From assembly GCF_020092905.1 (NCBI RefSeq), contig NZ_JAGSGB010000001.1:1343861-1407860 (forward strand): DNA of 64,000 bases. Reading direction: 5' to 3'. Position numbers and translations under genes: made by a program. The notes beneath the pieces are model-generated. The model made no database searches. It was not told the DNA's origin and saw only the letters and a program-made list of their open reading frames with translations. Of this stretch, positions 1-11,285 are shown one piece after another (positions within the stretch are counted from its first letter, which is position 1; each line of letters begins with the position of its first letter). This DNA comes from Pacificimonas aurantium. Lineage in GTDB: Bacteria; Pseudomonadota; Alphaproteobacteria; Sphingomonadales; Sphingomonadaceae.

Positions 1-11
1 AGGTCAAGTGG

Positions 12-58
12 AAAACGGGAACGCCTCCGCCCGCATTACTAGCAGACGGAGGCGTTCC
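12..58 (-). terminator. Rho-independent terminator of rpsA
   Basis: A perfect 12-bp inverted repeat (18-29 against 47-58, arm GGAACGCCTCCG) encloses a 17-nt loop. Read on the minus strand it is followed by CGTTTTCC, a short T-run. It lies about 30 bases after the rpsA stop codon, the expected position for its terminator. Confidence 0.8.
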
Positions 59-88
59 ACTCCAATAATTAACCTGAATTTACTATAA

Positions 89-1795
89 TTAGTCGTCTTT
101 GGCCTTGCCCAGCGCTTCGCCGAGAATGTCGCCGAGCGACGCGCCGCTGTCCGACGACCCGTACTGCTTCACGGCTTCCTTCTCCTCGGAGATCTGGAGT
201 GCCTTGATGGAGAGGTTCGGCTTCTTGGAGCGATCGAAACCGGTCACCATCGCATCGACCTTCTGGCCGACCTGGAACCGCTCCGGACGCTGCTCGTCGC
301 GGTCGCGGCTGAGGTCGGAGCGGCGAATGAAGCCGGTGGTAACGCCGCCTTCGATCGAAACTTCGACGCCGCCATCGCGTACGTCGACGACTTCGCCGGT
401 GACGATGTCGCCCTTCTTGACGTCGCTGGCAACGGACAGCTGCTCAGTGCCTTCGCCGGCCTGGTCGAGCTGCTTGATGCCCAGCGAAATACGCTCCTTC
501 TCGGCGTCGACGTCGAGCACCACGGCTTTGACGGTTTCGCCCTTGTGGTACATTTCCAGGGCTTCCTCGCCCGGAACGCCCCAGGCGATATCCGACATGT
601 GCACCATGCCGTCGACGTCGCCGGCCAGGCCGATGAACAGACCGAATTCGGTGGAGTTCTTGACCTCGCCCTCGACAATCGTGCCGGTCGGGTGCGTCTC
701 GGCGAACTCGTCCCAGGGATTCGCCTGGGCCTGCTTGAGGCCGAGGGAGATACGGCGCTTCTCTTCGTCGACCTCTAGGATGACGACTTCGACCTCCTGG
801 CTGGTGGAGACGATCTTGCCCGGGTGAACATTCTTCTTCGTCCACGACATCTCGGACACGTGGACGAGACCCTCGATGCCGTCTTCCAGCTCGACGAAGG
901 CGCCGTAGTCGGTGATGTTCGTCACGCGGCCCGTCGCCTTCTGGCCGATCTCATACTTGGCGTGGACGCCGTCCCACGGATCCGCCTCAAGCTGCTTCAT
1001 GCCGAGCGAGATACGCTGCGTCTCGCGGTTGATGCGGATGATCTGCACCTTGACCGTCTCGCCGATCGACAGGATCTCGGACGGATGGCCGACGCGCTTG
1101 TAGCTCATGTCGGTGACGTGGAGCAGGCCGTCGATACCGCCCAGATCCACAAAGGCGCCGTAGTCGGTGATGTTCTTTACCACACCTTCGACCACCTGAC
1201 CCTCGGTCAGCGACTGGATGAGGTCGCTGCGCTGCTCGGCGCGCGTCTCTTCCAGAATGGCGCGGCGCGAGACGACGATGTTGCCGCGCTTGCGGTCCAT
1301 CTTCAGGATCTGGAACGGCTGCGGAATGCCCATCAGCGGAGTCACGTCGCGCACCGGGCGGACATCGACCTGCGAGCCCGGCAGGAAGGCCACGGCACCG
1401 CCCAAGTCGACGGTAAAGCCGCCCTTCACGCGGCCGAAGATCTGGCCTTCGACGCGGGCTGTATCGTTATATTCGTTTTCGAGGCGGTCCCAGGCGGCTT
1501 CGCGGCGGGCCCGGTCGCGCGACAGCATGGCTTCGCCATTCGCGTTCTCGACGCGGTCGACATAAACTTCGACTTCGTCGCCGATGCTCAGTTCGGCCTT
1601 CTGGCCCGGCGGCGCGAATTCGCGCAGCGGCACGCGGCCTTCGGATTTGAGGCCGACATCGATGACGGCGAGATCATTTTCGATTGCGGTAACGGTGCCG
1701 TTGACGACGCGGCCTTCGAAGGCTTCGGCGCCGCCCAGGCTCTCTTCGAGCATGGCGGCGAAATCGTCACGGGTCGGCTGGGTAGCAGATGCCAT
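89..1795 (-). CDS. rpsA: 30S ribosomal protein S1
   Basis: This encodes ribosomal protein S1, which binds mRNA on the 30S subunit and helps initiation on structured or weak-SD messages. The protein is about 568 residues, the usual alphaproteobacterial length, and holds six S1-type OB-fold repeats; the third and fourth share NITDYGAFV. The frame is open up to 1870, but I chose the ATG at 1795 because the protein then begins MASATQPTRDDF, like its relatives, and AAGGA lies about 10 bases upstream. It is downstream of cmk on the same strand, a classic pairing, and ends in a strong terminator. About 240 bases separate it from cmk, so it may have its own promoter. Confidence 0.95.
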   Translation of the reverse strand: MASATQPTRDDFAAMLEESLGGAEAFEGRVVNGTVTAIENDLAVIDVGLKSEGRVPLREFAPPGQKAELSIGDEVEVYVDRVENANGEAMLSRDRARREAAWDRLENEYNDTARVEGQIFGRVKGGFTVDLGGAVAFLPGSQVDVRPVRDVTPLMGIPQPFQILKMDRKRGNIVVSRRAILEETRAEQRSDLIQSLTEGQVVEGVVKNITDYGAFVDLGGIDGLLHVTDMSYKRVGHPSEILSIGETVKVQIIRINRETQRISLGMKQLEADPWDGVHAKYEIGQKATGRVTNITDYGAFVELEDGIEGLVHVSEMSWTKKNVHPGKIVSTSQEVEVVILEVDEEKRRISLGLKQAQANPWDEFAETHPTGTIVEGEVKNSTEFGLFIGLAGDVDGMVHMSDIAWGVPGEEALEMYHKGETVKAVVLDVDAEKERISLGIKQLDQAGEGTEQLSVASDVKKGDIVTGEVVDVRDGGVEVSIEGGVTTGFIRRSDLSRDRDEQRPERFQVGQKVDAMVTGFDRSKKPNLSIKALQISEEKEAVKQYGSSDSGASLGDILGEALGKAKDD

Positions 1796-2034
1796 AAGTT
1801 TAGGTTGGTCCTTGTCAGTTCTATTCTTGCCAACCGGTTGGTTCCGGCGGTCTCGAGCGGAATTGCTCACTATCGTTGAACCCGAAAAATGCGGGGGGCG
1901 GGCAAACGAAAAACAGACGGTCCGGTTTGTCCGGCCGCCTGCCCCTTGGGGTCCCCGTCTACCCTACTCGAGACCAAGCGGCCCGAGAATCGTGGCGGCA
2001 GATAGGCGGAAAAGGCGAAAAAAGCAAGGCGTAC

Positions 2035-2667
2035 TTAGTTGTTCGCCCCGGACACGCCGTCGACAATCTCGCAGGCTGTCCGCAGCACTTCGGCGGGCGA
2101 GAGCCGCGTCGTGTCGATCACATAGGCGTCGTCCGCCGCCTTCATCGGTGCATGGGTCCGCGCCATGTCGCGTTCGTCGCGGGCACGTAACTCCTCGCCC
2201 ACCGCAGCGATGTCCTTGTCACCGGAGAGGCCGAGATCGCCGGCCCGCCGGCGGGCACGCTCCCGAAGGCTGGCCGTCACGAAGAATTTCACATCGGCAT
2301 CGGGAAGCACCACCGTGCCGATGTCGCGGCCGTCGAGGACAGCGCCGCCGGGCCGCGCCGCGAAATCTCGCTGGAAGGCAAGAAGCGCCTCGCGAACCTG
2401 CGGAAAGGCGGACACGGAGGATGCGGCCCGCCCGACCGCTTCGGTGCGAAGCGCCGGCCGGTCGCTGCAGTCTTCCGCCGAGAGGGCACGCGCAGCGCCT
2501 GCGGCGGCGGCTTCATCGGACAGGTCGCCGCCGTCTTCGATCAGGCGAAAGGCTAACGAGCGATAAATGAGGCCGGTGTCGAGATAGGGAAGTCCAAGCT
2601 CGGCTGCCAGGCGCCGCGCCAGTGTGCCCTTTCCGGACGCCGCCGTGCCGTCGATGGCGATTTTCAT
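2035..2667 (-). CDS. cmk: cytidylate kinase
   Basis: CMP/dCMP kinase transfers phosphate from ATP to CMP or dCMP in pyrimidine salvage and dNTP supply. The 210-residue product begins MKIAIDGTAASGKGT, with the P-loop GTAASGKGT. It then shows the nucleotide-binding DTGLIYRSLAF and GRDIGTVV segments typical of Cmk. The start at 2667 is preferred over the longer open frame (to 2721) because family members begin directly with this P-loop strand and AAAGG lies about 10 bases upstream. It precedes rpsA, as in many proteobacteria, and is divergent from the epimerase gene at 2756. Confidence 0.95.
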   Translation of the reverse strand: MKIAIDGTAASGKGTLARRLAAELGLPYLDTGLIYRSLAFRLIEDGGDLSDEAAAAGAARALSAEDCSDRPALRTEAVGRAASSVSAFPQVREALLAFQRDFAARPGGAVLDGRDIGTVVLPDADVKFFVTASLRERARRRAGDLGLSGDKDIAAVGEELRARDERDMARTHAPMKAADDAYVIDTTRLSPAEVLRTACEIVDGVSGANN

Positions 2668-2755
2668 CAGGCTGCGACCTTTCTGCGTTGCCCGCACGCC
2701 AAGTGCCGGTAATCTGGACATTCACAGCCAAGAGGGGGCCCGGCTGCTGTCTATC

Positions 2756-3835
2756 ATGGCCGTCATCGGCACCCGGCCAGAAGCCGTCAAGATGGCGCCG
2801 GTTCTGGCCGCCCTCGAACGGCGCGGCGCGCGTACCTTCGTTCTGGCCACCGGACAGCATGCAGACCTACTACCCCAGACCGTGGAATGCCTGGATCTGC
2901 GGATCGACGAGCGTCTGCACCAGGCAGACCTTCCGCACCTTCTTGCCCCTCTGCAACGGGCGATCCGGTTACACCGGCCCGCCATGGTGGTGGTGCAAGG
3001 CGATACGCGAAGCGCGTTCGCCGGGGCAGCTGCCGCATTTCTAGAGAATGTTCTCGTAGCCCATGTCGAAGCGGGACTTCGGACCGGAACCCCGTTCGAC
3101 CCGTTCCCGGAGGAACTCCTGAGGCGCGGGATCGCTCGGTTCGCCGGAATCCACCTGACTCCCACAGAGGCATCGAAGCAGGCTCTGCTTCGCGAAGGTG
3201 TGGGCGGCCGGGTGGAGGTCGTCGGAAACTCGGTCATCGATGCACTGGAACAGGTTCTTGCGAAGGAGCGGCGTCGACGGACTCCGCTTCGCCGGTCGCC
3301 CTCGTCGCGACCCCGCATCCTCGTGACCGCTCATCGCCGCGAGAATGAGGGGAGGCGCTTGAAGGAGATTGTCGCCGCCGCTGCCAAACTCGCCAGCGAA
3401 GGATGCGCGGTTACCCTGTTCCGCCACCCGCGGCTGTCGAACCTGTCATGGTTCGAGCGCTGCGCCAGACCGGCCAAGGTGAGCGCGCCCGTCCCGCACG
3501 ACCGATTCGTCAGCCAGCTCGCCTGTGCCGATCTCGTCGTCACCGATTCGGGCGGCGTCCAGGAGGAGGCAGCCTATCTGGGCCGAAGGATGCTCGTCGT
3601 GCGCGAGAGGACGGAAAGGCCGGAATGTCTCAGCCCCGGCGAGCGCGTCCTCGTACCGCCCAACAAAGATTTCATCTGCCAACGGGCCGCCGACCTCATG
3701 GGACGGCACGGGCCCGTCAGTCGGAGTTCCGCATTGGGGACCGGAACCAGCGGCAGCCGGATCGCGGAAATCCTGATCGGCGAACTGGAAAAAGCGGGTA
3801 ACCTTTCGGCGGGATCAGAGTTAATATGCCGTTAG
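2756..3835 (+). CDS. wecB: UDP-N-acetylglucosamine 2-epimerase (non-hydrolysing)
   Basis: The product interconverts UDP-GlcNAc and UDP-ManNAc for surface polysaccharide synthesis. It carries the family fingerprint: GTRPEAVKMAPV at the N-terminus, the VQGDT aspartate, HVEAGLRT and FPEE glutamates, TAHRREN histidine and DSGGVQEEA. From the ATG at 2756 it is 359 residues, slightly short at the N-terminus (relatives have a few residues before GTRPE), so a non-ATG start a few codons upstream, nearer the AGAGGGGG at 2731-2738, is possible. No glycan genes adjoin it, so it is an orphan epimerase. The specific polysaccharide is unknown. Confidence 0.85.
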   Translation: MAVIGTRPEAVKMAPVLAALERRGARTFVLATGQHADLLPQTVECLDLRIDERLHQADLPHLLAPLQRAIRLHRPAMVVVQGDTRSAFAGAAAAFLENVLVAHVEAGLRTGTPFDPFPEELLRRGIARFAGIHLTPTEASKQALLREGVGGRVEVVGNSVIDALEQVLAKERRRRTPLRRSPSSRPRILVTAHRRENEGRRLKEIVAAAAKLASEGCAVTLFRHPRLSNLSWFERCARPAKVSAPVPHDRFVSQLACADLVVTDSGGVQEEAAYLGRRMLVVRERTERPECLSPGERVLVPPNKDFICQRAADLMGRHGPVSRSSALGTGTSGSRIAEILIGELEKAGNLSAGSELICR

Positions 3836-3857
3836 CCAAGTTCGTGAAGGAAGCAGA

Positions 3858-4004
3858 GTGGCTCGTGGCAGCAGTAATCGGGAGGGCATGCAGGCGCCGG
3901 TCGCGGAAAGCGCAAGCGACAGCGACGGATTCACGCGGCTGTTCACCTTTGCGGCCAATAGCTGGCTGTTCGGCACCGCCTTCTTTCTGGTCCTGATCCT
4001 CTAA
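3858..4004 (+). CDS. small single-span membrane protein, unknown function
   Basis: A 48-residue frame begins with GTG and has an excellent Shine-Dalgarno (GAAGGAAG, about 6 bases before the start). The N-terminal half is polar, followed by one hydrophobic stretch (FTFAANSWLFGTAFFLVLIL) running to the last residue. It starts 22 bases after the epimerase stop and ends 3 bases before the convergent aroA stop, so it probably shares the epimerase transcript. An internal ATG at 3888 has a poorly spaced SD. I do not recognise the family. The gene call rests on the RBS, the spacing and the clean membrane segment. Confidence 0.5.
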   Translation: MARGSSNREGMQAPVAESASDSDGFTRLFTFAANSWLFGTAFFLVLIL

Positions 4005-4007
4005 CGA

Positions 4008-5336
4008 TCAGGCCGACGCGGCGCGGCAGCCAAGTCCGCGCATCAGCTGTACGAAGCCCGGAAAACTCGTATCGATCGGCGAGGCATCGTCGACGAGAAC
4101 CGGCTCCCTCGCAACAAGTCCCAGACAGGCGAAGCTCATCGCGATCCGGTGATCGAGGTGCGCGTCGATGCGCGCACCGCCGGGGATGGGGCCGCCACCG
4201 CTTCCGGTAATGCGTATCCCGTCCGAAAGCAGCTCGACCGGCACCCCGCACGCGGCAAGGCCTTCTGCCATGACGGCGAGGCGATCCGATTCCTTGACGC
4301 GCAGTTCTTCCAGCCCGCGCATCTCCGTGACGCCGTCGGCGACCGCAGCCGCCACCATCAAAATCGGATATTCGTCGATCATCAGAGGGGCAAGGTCCGG
4401 AGGGATCACTGCGCCGACCAGACCGCTATGCTGCGCGGTAAGCCCGCCCGCGGGTTCGCCCTCTGCCTCCGCATTTCCGGACCGCTCTACGCGGGCGCCC
4501 ATAAGAGACAGGGCGTCGAGCAGACCAGTGCGCGTCGGATTGAGGCCGACATGCTCTATGACGACACTGCTTCCCCGAACGATCAGGGCGGCCACGAGTG
4601 GAAAGGCGGCGGAGGAAATATCGCCGGGCACATCTATGCGGGCAGGGGACAGCTCTGCATGGCCAGTGACGGAGATGATCCTCTCATCGCCATTCTGCTC
4701 GACGTCGACATCGACCCCGAAGCAGCGGAGCATGCGCTCCGTATGATCGCGGGTAGCGACCGATTCGACGACGGTCGTGCGGCCCGGCGTATTGAGGCCC
4801 GCCAGCAGAACCGCCGACTTCACCTGCGCCGATGCCACGGGAAGCTCGTAGCGCTGCGGAACGGGGCAGTCGGTGCCCCGAACCTGCAGCGGCAGCCGTC
4901 CGTCCGCGCCGGAAAATTCCGCTCCGAAGCGGGAAAGCGGCTCGATGACGCGGTTCATGGGCCGTTTCCTAAGAGACGCATCGCCCGTCATTATCACCGT
5001 CAGAGGATGAGTTGCGAGCAAGCCCATCAGCAGCCGCGCCGACGTTCCGCTATTTCCGAGATCGATGACGTCCTGGGGTTGCAGCAGGCCGCCGACGCCT
5101 ACCCCCTCGATGAGGGCACTGCCGTCTTCGATGTCGATCGAGGCCCCCATGGCGCGCAGCGCGGATGCCGTGGCAAGCACATCCTCGCCCGTCAGCAGGC
5201 CCGTCACCTGGGTGCGTCCGACGGCGAGCGCCCCGAACATGAGCGACCGGTGAGAAATCGACTTGTCACCGGGAACCCGGATGCGTCCGGACAAGGAACC
5301 CGGAGCCGACAAAGCGAGCTCTCTCTTGTCAGTCAT
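4008..5336 (-). CDS. aroA: 3-phosphoshikimate 1-carboxyvinyltransferase (EPSP synthase), class II
   Basis: EPSP synthase joins shikimate 3-phosphate and PEP in the shikimate pathway. The 442-residue protein shows the class II signature set also found in the CP4 enzyme: PGDKSISHR (residues 22-30), SAQVKSAVLLAGLNTPG, TRDHTERM and LNPTRTGL. The PEP-site loop reads IDLGNSGTSARL, giving Gly97 where CP4 EPSPS has Ala100, so class membership alone does not predict glyphosate tolerance. The gene is divergent from the zinc-ribbon gene at 5504, with about 170 bases between them that must carry both promoters. Confidence 0.95.
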   Translation of the reverse strand: MTDKRELALSAPGSLSGRIRVPGDKSISHRSLMFGALAVGRTQVTGLLTGEDVLATASALRAMGASIDIEDGSALIEGVGVGGLLQPQDVIDLGNSGTSARLLMGLLATHPLTVIMTGDASLRKRPMNRVIEPLSRFGAEFSGADGRLPLQVRGTDCPVPQRYELPVASAQVKSAVLLAGLNTPGRTTVVESVATRDHTERMLRCFGVDVDVEQNGDERIISVTGHAELSPARIDVPGDISSAAFPLVAALIVRGSSVVIEHVGLNPTRTGLLDALSLMGARVERSGNAEAEGEPAGGLTAQHSGLVGAVIPPDLAPLMIDEYPILMVAAAVADGVTEMRGLEELRVKESDRLAVMAEGLAACGVPVELLSDGIRITGSGGGPIPGGARIDAHLDHRIAMSFACLGLVAREPVLVDDASPIDTSFPGFVQLMRGLGCRAASA

Positions 5337-5503
5337 GATTTCGGCTCTATCTCAACTGGTGAGTACGGGACGGCGGGGCTCCGCCGGGCGGCTTTGACAC
5401 CCGCCCCGCAGCATGGCAAGCGCCGCGGCTTGTTTCGATGGCATCGATTCGCGGGCGTCGGCCGGAGCGCGGTCCGACCCCTTTGCATCACGGAGATATT
5501 GCT

Positions 5504-5830
5504 TTGGCGAAAGCGGAATGGGGCACGAAGCGTCAGTGCCCGGAATGTGGAACGCGGTTCTACGACCTGGGATCGGACGAGCCGGTGACCTGCATCGAAT
5601 GCGGCAACGAATGGGTGCCGGAGCCGGTGCTGAAGTCGAAGCAGCCGCTTCCCTTCGATACGGCGAAGACCACGAAGGAGAAGGCCGAGGAGGCCGATCT
5701 CGACGAGGAAGATCTCGACATTGATGAGGACGACGAAGGTTCGCCCGACGACGAGACCGATCTCGGCGGTGACGACGACCTCAGCGAGGTGACGAAGTCG
5801 GCCGGGGACGACGAGCCCGAAGACACCTGA
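5504..5830 (+). CDS. TIGR02300-type zinc-ribbon protein, unknown function
   Basis: This is a short alphaproteobacterial protein with two CPECG/CIECG knuckles, forming a zinc ribbon, around the conserved FYDLGSDEPVTC core. A WVPEPV segment and a very acidic Asp/Glu-rich tail follow. The reading frame is open upstream, but the protein should begin AKAEWGTKRQCPECG as relatives do. That requires the TTG at 5504, which has GGAG 8 bases upstream. The product is 108 residues. The function of the family is not known to me; nucleic-acid or protein binding would be a guess. It precedes tRNA-Ala. Confidence 0.8.
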   Translation: MAKAEWGTKRQCPECGTRFYDLGSDEPVTCIECGNEWVPEPVLKSKQPLPFDTAKTTKEKAEEADLDEEDLDIDEDDEGSPDDETDLGGDDDLSEVTKSAGDDEPEDT

Positions 5831-5951
5831 TCCGGACGCGGTGCGGATCATTCGGTCCGCACCCTCTTGCGCGGCGCCCGGCCTTCGCTTAAAGGCCCGC
5901 GCTCTCGGCAGCGAACAGGCCACCCGGCGGCCGCTGCCCGCAAACCGGTCC

Positions 5952-6027
5952 GGGGCCGTAGCTCAGTTGGTAGAGCGCTACAATGGCATTGTAGAGGTCA
6001 GGGGTTCGATTCCCCTCGGCTCCACCA
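5952..6027 (+). tRNA. tRNA-Ala (anticodon GGC)
   Basis: This 76-nt cloverleaf has acceptor arms GGGGCCG / CGGCTCC, D-arm GCTCAGTTGGTAGAGC, anticodon stem CTACA / TGTAG around loop ATGGCAT (anticodon GGC) and T-loop GGTTCGATTCC. It has an encoded CCA end. Confidence 0.97.
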
Positions 6028-6051
6028 GTTTCCCTCCCCGGAAGCTGGTTT
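6025..6051 (+). terminator. hairpin overlapping the tRNA-Ala 3' end, probable terminator
   Basis: CCAGTTTCC (6025-6033) pairs with GGAAGCTGG (6040-6048), giving 9 bp with one G-T, across loop CTCCCC, then TTT. The left arm uses the tRNA CCA end, so the hairpin and the mature tRNA compete. The T-run is short. Confidence 0.45.
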
Positions 6052-6147
6052 AGCGAATTCTTTAGGCGAAAATACCGCGCACGCGGGTAACCGGCACCCT
6101 CCTGACAGGAGAGCCCCGGATACCTGCCGTAAATGACTTGGCCGCGC

Positions 6148-7403
6148 TTATTTAGGGCGCGCCTGGCCCGAGCCGAGAACGCGAGTTTTGTAAGTGGTCA
6201 GCCCTTCCAGCGCGACCGGGCCGCGTGCGTGCAGGCGGCCGGTTGCAATGCCGATCTCCGCGCCGAAGCCGAACTCGCCGCCATCGGCGAACTGGGTCGA
6301 GGCATTGTGCATGACGATGGCGCTATCGACCTGGGCGAGGAACCGGTTCGCCGCCGCCTGATCGTCGGTGATGATCGAATCGGTGTGATGCGAGCCGTGC
6401 GCAGCGATGTGTTCGACCGCTCCTGTGACTCCGTCGACCATCTTGGCGGACACGATGGGTTCCAGATACTCGGTATCCCAGTCCTCCGCGGCAGCCGGTT
6501 TTACGCGTTCGTCCATGCCGTTGACGGTGACGTCGCCGCGCACTTCGCAGCCTTCGTCGAGCAGCGCGCGGATGATGCGCGGCGCGAATTCGATAGCGGC
6601 CTTGTCGATCAGCAGCGTTTCCATCGCGCCGCAAATGCCCGTCCGGCGCATCTTCGCATTGACCGCGATCTTTTCTGCCATGTCCGGATCAGCCGCGCCG
6701 TCGACATAGACGTGGCAGATGCCGTCCAGATGGGCGAGAACCGGCACCCGGGCCTCTTCCTGCACGCGCGCGACGAGCGACTTGCCGCCGCGCGGCACGA
6801 TGATGTCGATCAGCCCGGACGCTTTCAGCATGGCGCCGACGGCGGCGCGGTCCTGGGTCGGCACGAGCTGCACGGCCGCGCCCGGAACGCCGACCTTTTC
6901 GAGGCCCGCGACTATGGCCTTGTGCAGCGCGCGGTTCGAATGAACCGCTTCCGAGCCGCCACGAAGGATCGCGGCATTGCCCGCCATGACGCAGAGGAGG
7001 CCGGCGTCGGCAGTCACATTGGGGCGACTTTCGTAAATGATGCCGACAACCCCCAGCGGAACCCGGACGCGTTCGAACTTGAGGCCGTTGGGCTGTTCCC
7101 AGGTCTTGATCACTTCGCCGACCGGATCGGGAAGGGCGGCAATGGCGTCCGCTGCGTCGGCAATGCCGGCAAGCCGCTGCGGATCGAGCTTCAGCCGGTC
7201 CTGCATGGCGGCGGGAAGGTCGGACGCGTTGTCGAGATCCTTCTGGTTCTCGGCGAGAATCTCGGCTTCCGACTCGCGGATGGACTGCGCGGCGGCGCGA
7301 ACCGCCTCTGCCTTGTCCTCGGTCGTCATAAGCGCGAGCTTCTGCGCCGCCTCGCGAGCCTCGCGGCCGAGAGTGTCGATAAGGGTTACGGGGGTCATGT
7401 CGT

Positions 7404-7407
<4 letters not shown>
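6148..7407 (-). CDS. proA: glutamate-5-semialdehyde dehydrogenase (gamma-glutamyl phosphate reductase)
   Basis: ProA reduces gamma-glutamyl phosphate to glutamate semialdehyde with NADPH, the second step of proline synthesis. The 419-residue protein has the aldehyde-dehydrogenase-like fold signatures of the family, including [15 protein letters not shown] (here [16 protein letters not shown]) and the catalytic cysteine in [12 protein letters not shown]. The start is either GTG at 7407, which overlaps the proB stop as GTGA, or ATG at 7398; neither has a clear SD, consistent with coupling to proB. It is the last gene of obgE-proB-proA. Confidence 0.93.
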
Positions 7408-9628
<2,221 letters not shown>

Positions 9629-9650
9629 CTATCCGTATCCGCGATCAGGG

Positions 9651-10229
9651 TCAGGCTGCCCGTCGCAGTGGTTCTGCGAGCAGGCCGCTATGCCGTTCCC
9701 AGTCCGCGCGGGTGAGAGAAAAGCAGATGCTGTCCACGTCCTCGCCCCGCGGCCGGCAGAAGACCTTCTGCGTGCCGGGCAGCGCGGTGAAGCCGAGCTT
9801 TTCGAGGACCCGGCCCGATGCCGGATTGTCGGCATAGTGGCGGGCGGTGAGGGTAGGCAGGCGATGCGCCAGAAACGCATGCTCAAGCAGGGCAGAGCCC
9901 GCCTCTACCGAGATGCCCCGGCCCTGCCACTCCTTTGCGATCCAGTAGCTCAGCGCCGTTTCGCCGCCGCGGTCGGCGCGCGCGCCGAAGCCCACGCCCC
10001 CGGCCAGTTCGGGGCCATCCTCGGTCCGCAGGAAGGCTCCTAACTGCACGGTTGACGGCCAGCAGGCCGCATCCGCCGCGATCTTCTGCTTCGCAGCGTC
10101 AAGCGTGAAGGGTGACGGCGGCGTACCGAGATTGCGCAGCACCTCCGGCTCGCCCATCCGCCGGGCAAGCAGGGGCGCGTCCTCCGGCCAGAGGGGGCGC
10201 AGAAACAGCCGCTTCGTTGTTATGAACAA
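9651..10229 (-). CDS. GNAT family N-acetyltransferase (RimJ/RimL-like), copy 1
   Basis: This acetyl-CoA-dependent N-acetyltransferase of the RimJ/RimL group has an unknown substrate. The sequence shows [12 protein letters not shown] near the N-terminus, the acetyl-CoA loop IAKEWQGRGISVEAG and the late strand [13 protein letters not shown]. The start is taken as TTG at 10229: AAGGAG sits 8 bases upstream, and the resulting MFITTKRLFLRP aligns with the start of the neighbouring paralogue ([12 protein letters not shown]). That gives 192 residues. It begins 14 bases after the stop of copy 2, so the two form an operon produced by tandem duplication. Confidence 0.85.
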   Translation of the reverse strand: MFITTKRLFLRPLWPEDAPLLARRMGEPEVLRNLGTPPSPFTLDAAKQKIAADAACWPSTVQLGAFLRTEDGPELAGGVGFGARADRGGETALSYWIAKEWQGRGISVEAGSALLEHAFLAHRLPTLTARHYADNPASGRVLEKLGFTALPGTQKVFCRPRGEDVDSICFSLTRADWERHSGLLAEPLRRAA

Positions 10230-10242
10230 GGCTGTCACTCCT

Positions 10243-10824
10243 TCACGCCGCCTCGGATACGCCGGGGCGACAGCGAAACCCGCGCAGGTCTTCCCAGCGT
10301 TCGCGCGAAAGCTCATATTCAACGCTGCGCTCCTTCCGCTGGCGCGGAACGCTGTCGTAGAGGATGACCTCTCCCGTCGGAACGAAGCCCAGCTTCTCCA
10401 ACACTCTGCCTGACGCCGGGTTATCCTCGTAGTGGCCAGCGCACAGGCGCGGCAGTCTCCAAGCCAGAAAGGCGTGTTCCAGCACCGGCAGGGCCGCTTC
10501 GACGGCGATACCCTGGCCCCACCAGTCCTTCGCGATCCAGTAGCCCAGCTCTATGCCGCCCTTCGCAGTCGGGGCGGCGGAAAAGCCCACGCCGCCGACA
10601 TGTTCGGGGCCGGAGGGCGTGCGCATGAAGATGGCCAGCGAAACCTTCAGCGGCCAGTCCGCCCAGTCCCCGGCGACTTTCGCGCGCGCGTCTTCTATAC
10701 CGTAGGGGCAGGGCGGCGTGCCGAGATTCCACAGGACCTCGCGCCGGCCCATCCTGGTCGCCAGCGACTCGGCATCCTCCGGCCATAGGGGCCTGAGGAA
10801 AAGGCGCGGTGTGATCATGAACAT
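10243..10824 (-). CDS. GNAT family N-acetyltransferase (RimJ/RimL-like), copy 2
   Basis: This 193-residue acetyltransferase is clearly paralogous to the gene that follows it on the same strand; they share [41 protein letters not shown] and [14 protein letters not shown]. The acetyl-CoA loop reads [15 protein letters not shown]. The substrate is unknown. The first-position residues MFM leave the first or third Met as start. The two copies have drifted mostly in the middle and C-terminal parts, which in GNATs shape the acceptor pocket, so different acceptors are plausible. Confidence 0.85.
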   Translation of the reverse strand: MFMITPRLFLRPLWPEDAESLATRMGRREVLWNLGTPPCPYGIEDARAKVAGDWADWPLKVSLAIFMRTPSGPEHVGGVGFSAAPTAKGGIELGYWIAKDWWGQGIAVEAALPVLEHAFLAWRLPRLCAGHYEDNPASGRVLEKLGFVPTGEVILYDSVPRQRKERSVEYELSRERWEDLRGFRCRPGVSEAA

Positions 10825-10899
10825 CTTTCCTGCCCTCCCTGCCCCTCAAACCGTACCCACATGAAGGCACGGCGCAGGGCCTTATCGATCGAGAGAGAC

Positions 10900-10937
10900 A
10901 AAAAAGAAGGGAGCCGGCGACCCGTCTCCCTCTTTTT
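10900..10937 (-). terminator. terminator of rplU-rpmA
   Basis: AAAAAGAAGGGAG (10901-10913) and CTCCCTCTTTTT (10926-10937) pair with one bulged base across a 12-nt loop. On the minus strand the hairpin ends in CTTCTTTTTT, a proper T-run. It lies 64 bases after the rpmA stop. A second 7-bp hairpin (GGTCGCC / GGCGACC, 10958-10976) stands between them. Confidence 0.75.
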
Positions 10938-11001
10938 CGGGACTTTCGCTGTCCCTGGGTCGCCTGTCCGGCGACCTGTATTTTCGGCGGGTCGCCTCGC
11001 G

Positions 11002-11271
11002 TTATTCGGCCGCGTCCATAATGGGGTCGACCGAGACATACTTTCGGTCGCGCGCACCGTCGTGGAACACAACCTTGCCCTCTACGAGCGCAAACAGGGT
11101 GTGGTCCTTGCCCAGGCCGACATTGCGGCCCGGCCAGAATCGAGTGCCGCGCTGACGCACGAGAATATTGCCGCCAGCAACCTGCTGACCGCCGAAACGC
11201 TTCACGCCAAGGCGCTGACCGGGAGAGTCGCGGCCGTTGCGGGAGGAGCCGCCTGCTTTTTTATGTGCCAT
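11002..11271 (-). CDS. rpmA: 50S ribosomal protein L27
   Basis: L27 lies near the peptidyl-transferase centre of the 50S subunit. The 89-residue protein begins [20 protein letters not shown] and contains the conserved [12 protein letters not shown] and [10 protein letters not shown] segments. It follows rplU by 14 bases, as in nearly all bacteria. It has no cleavable N-terminal extension of the kind seen in Firmicutes. Confidence 0.97.
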   Translation of the reverse strand: MAHKKAGGSSRNGRDSPGQRLGVKRFGGQQVAGGNILVRQRGTRFWPGRNVGLGKDHTLFALVEGKVVFHDGARDRKYVSVDPIMDAAE

Positions 11272-11285
11272 CTTTCAGTCTCCTC

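Noticed and set aside
69..83. TTAA-N7-TTAC, close to a CtrA box
   Set aside because: It is downstream of rpsA and beside its terminator, with no gene start to control.
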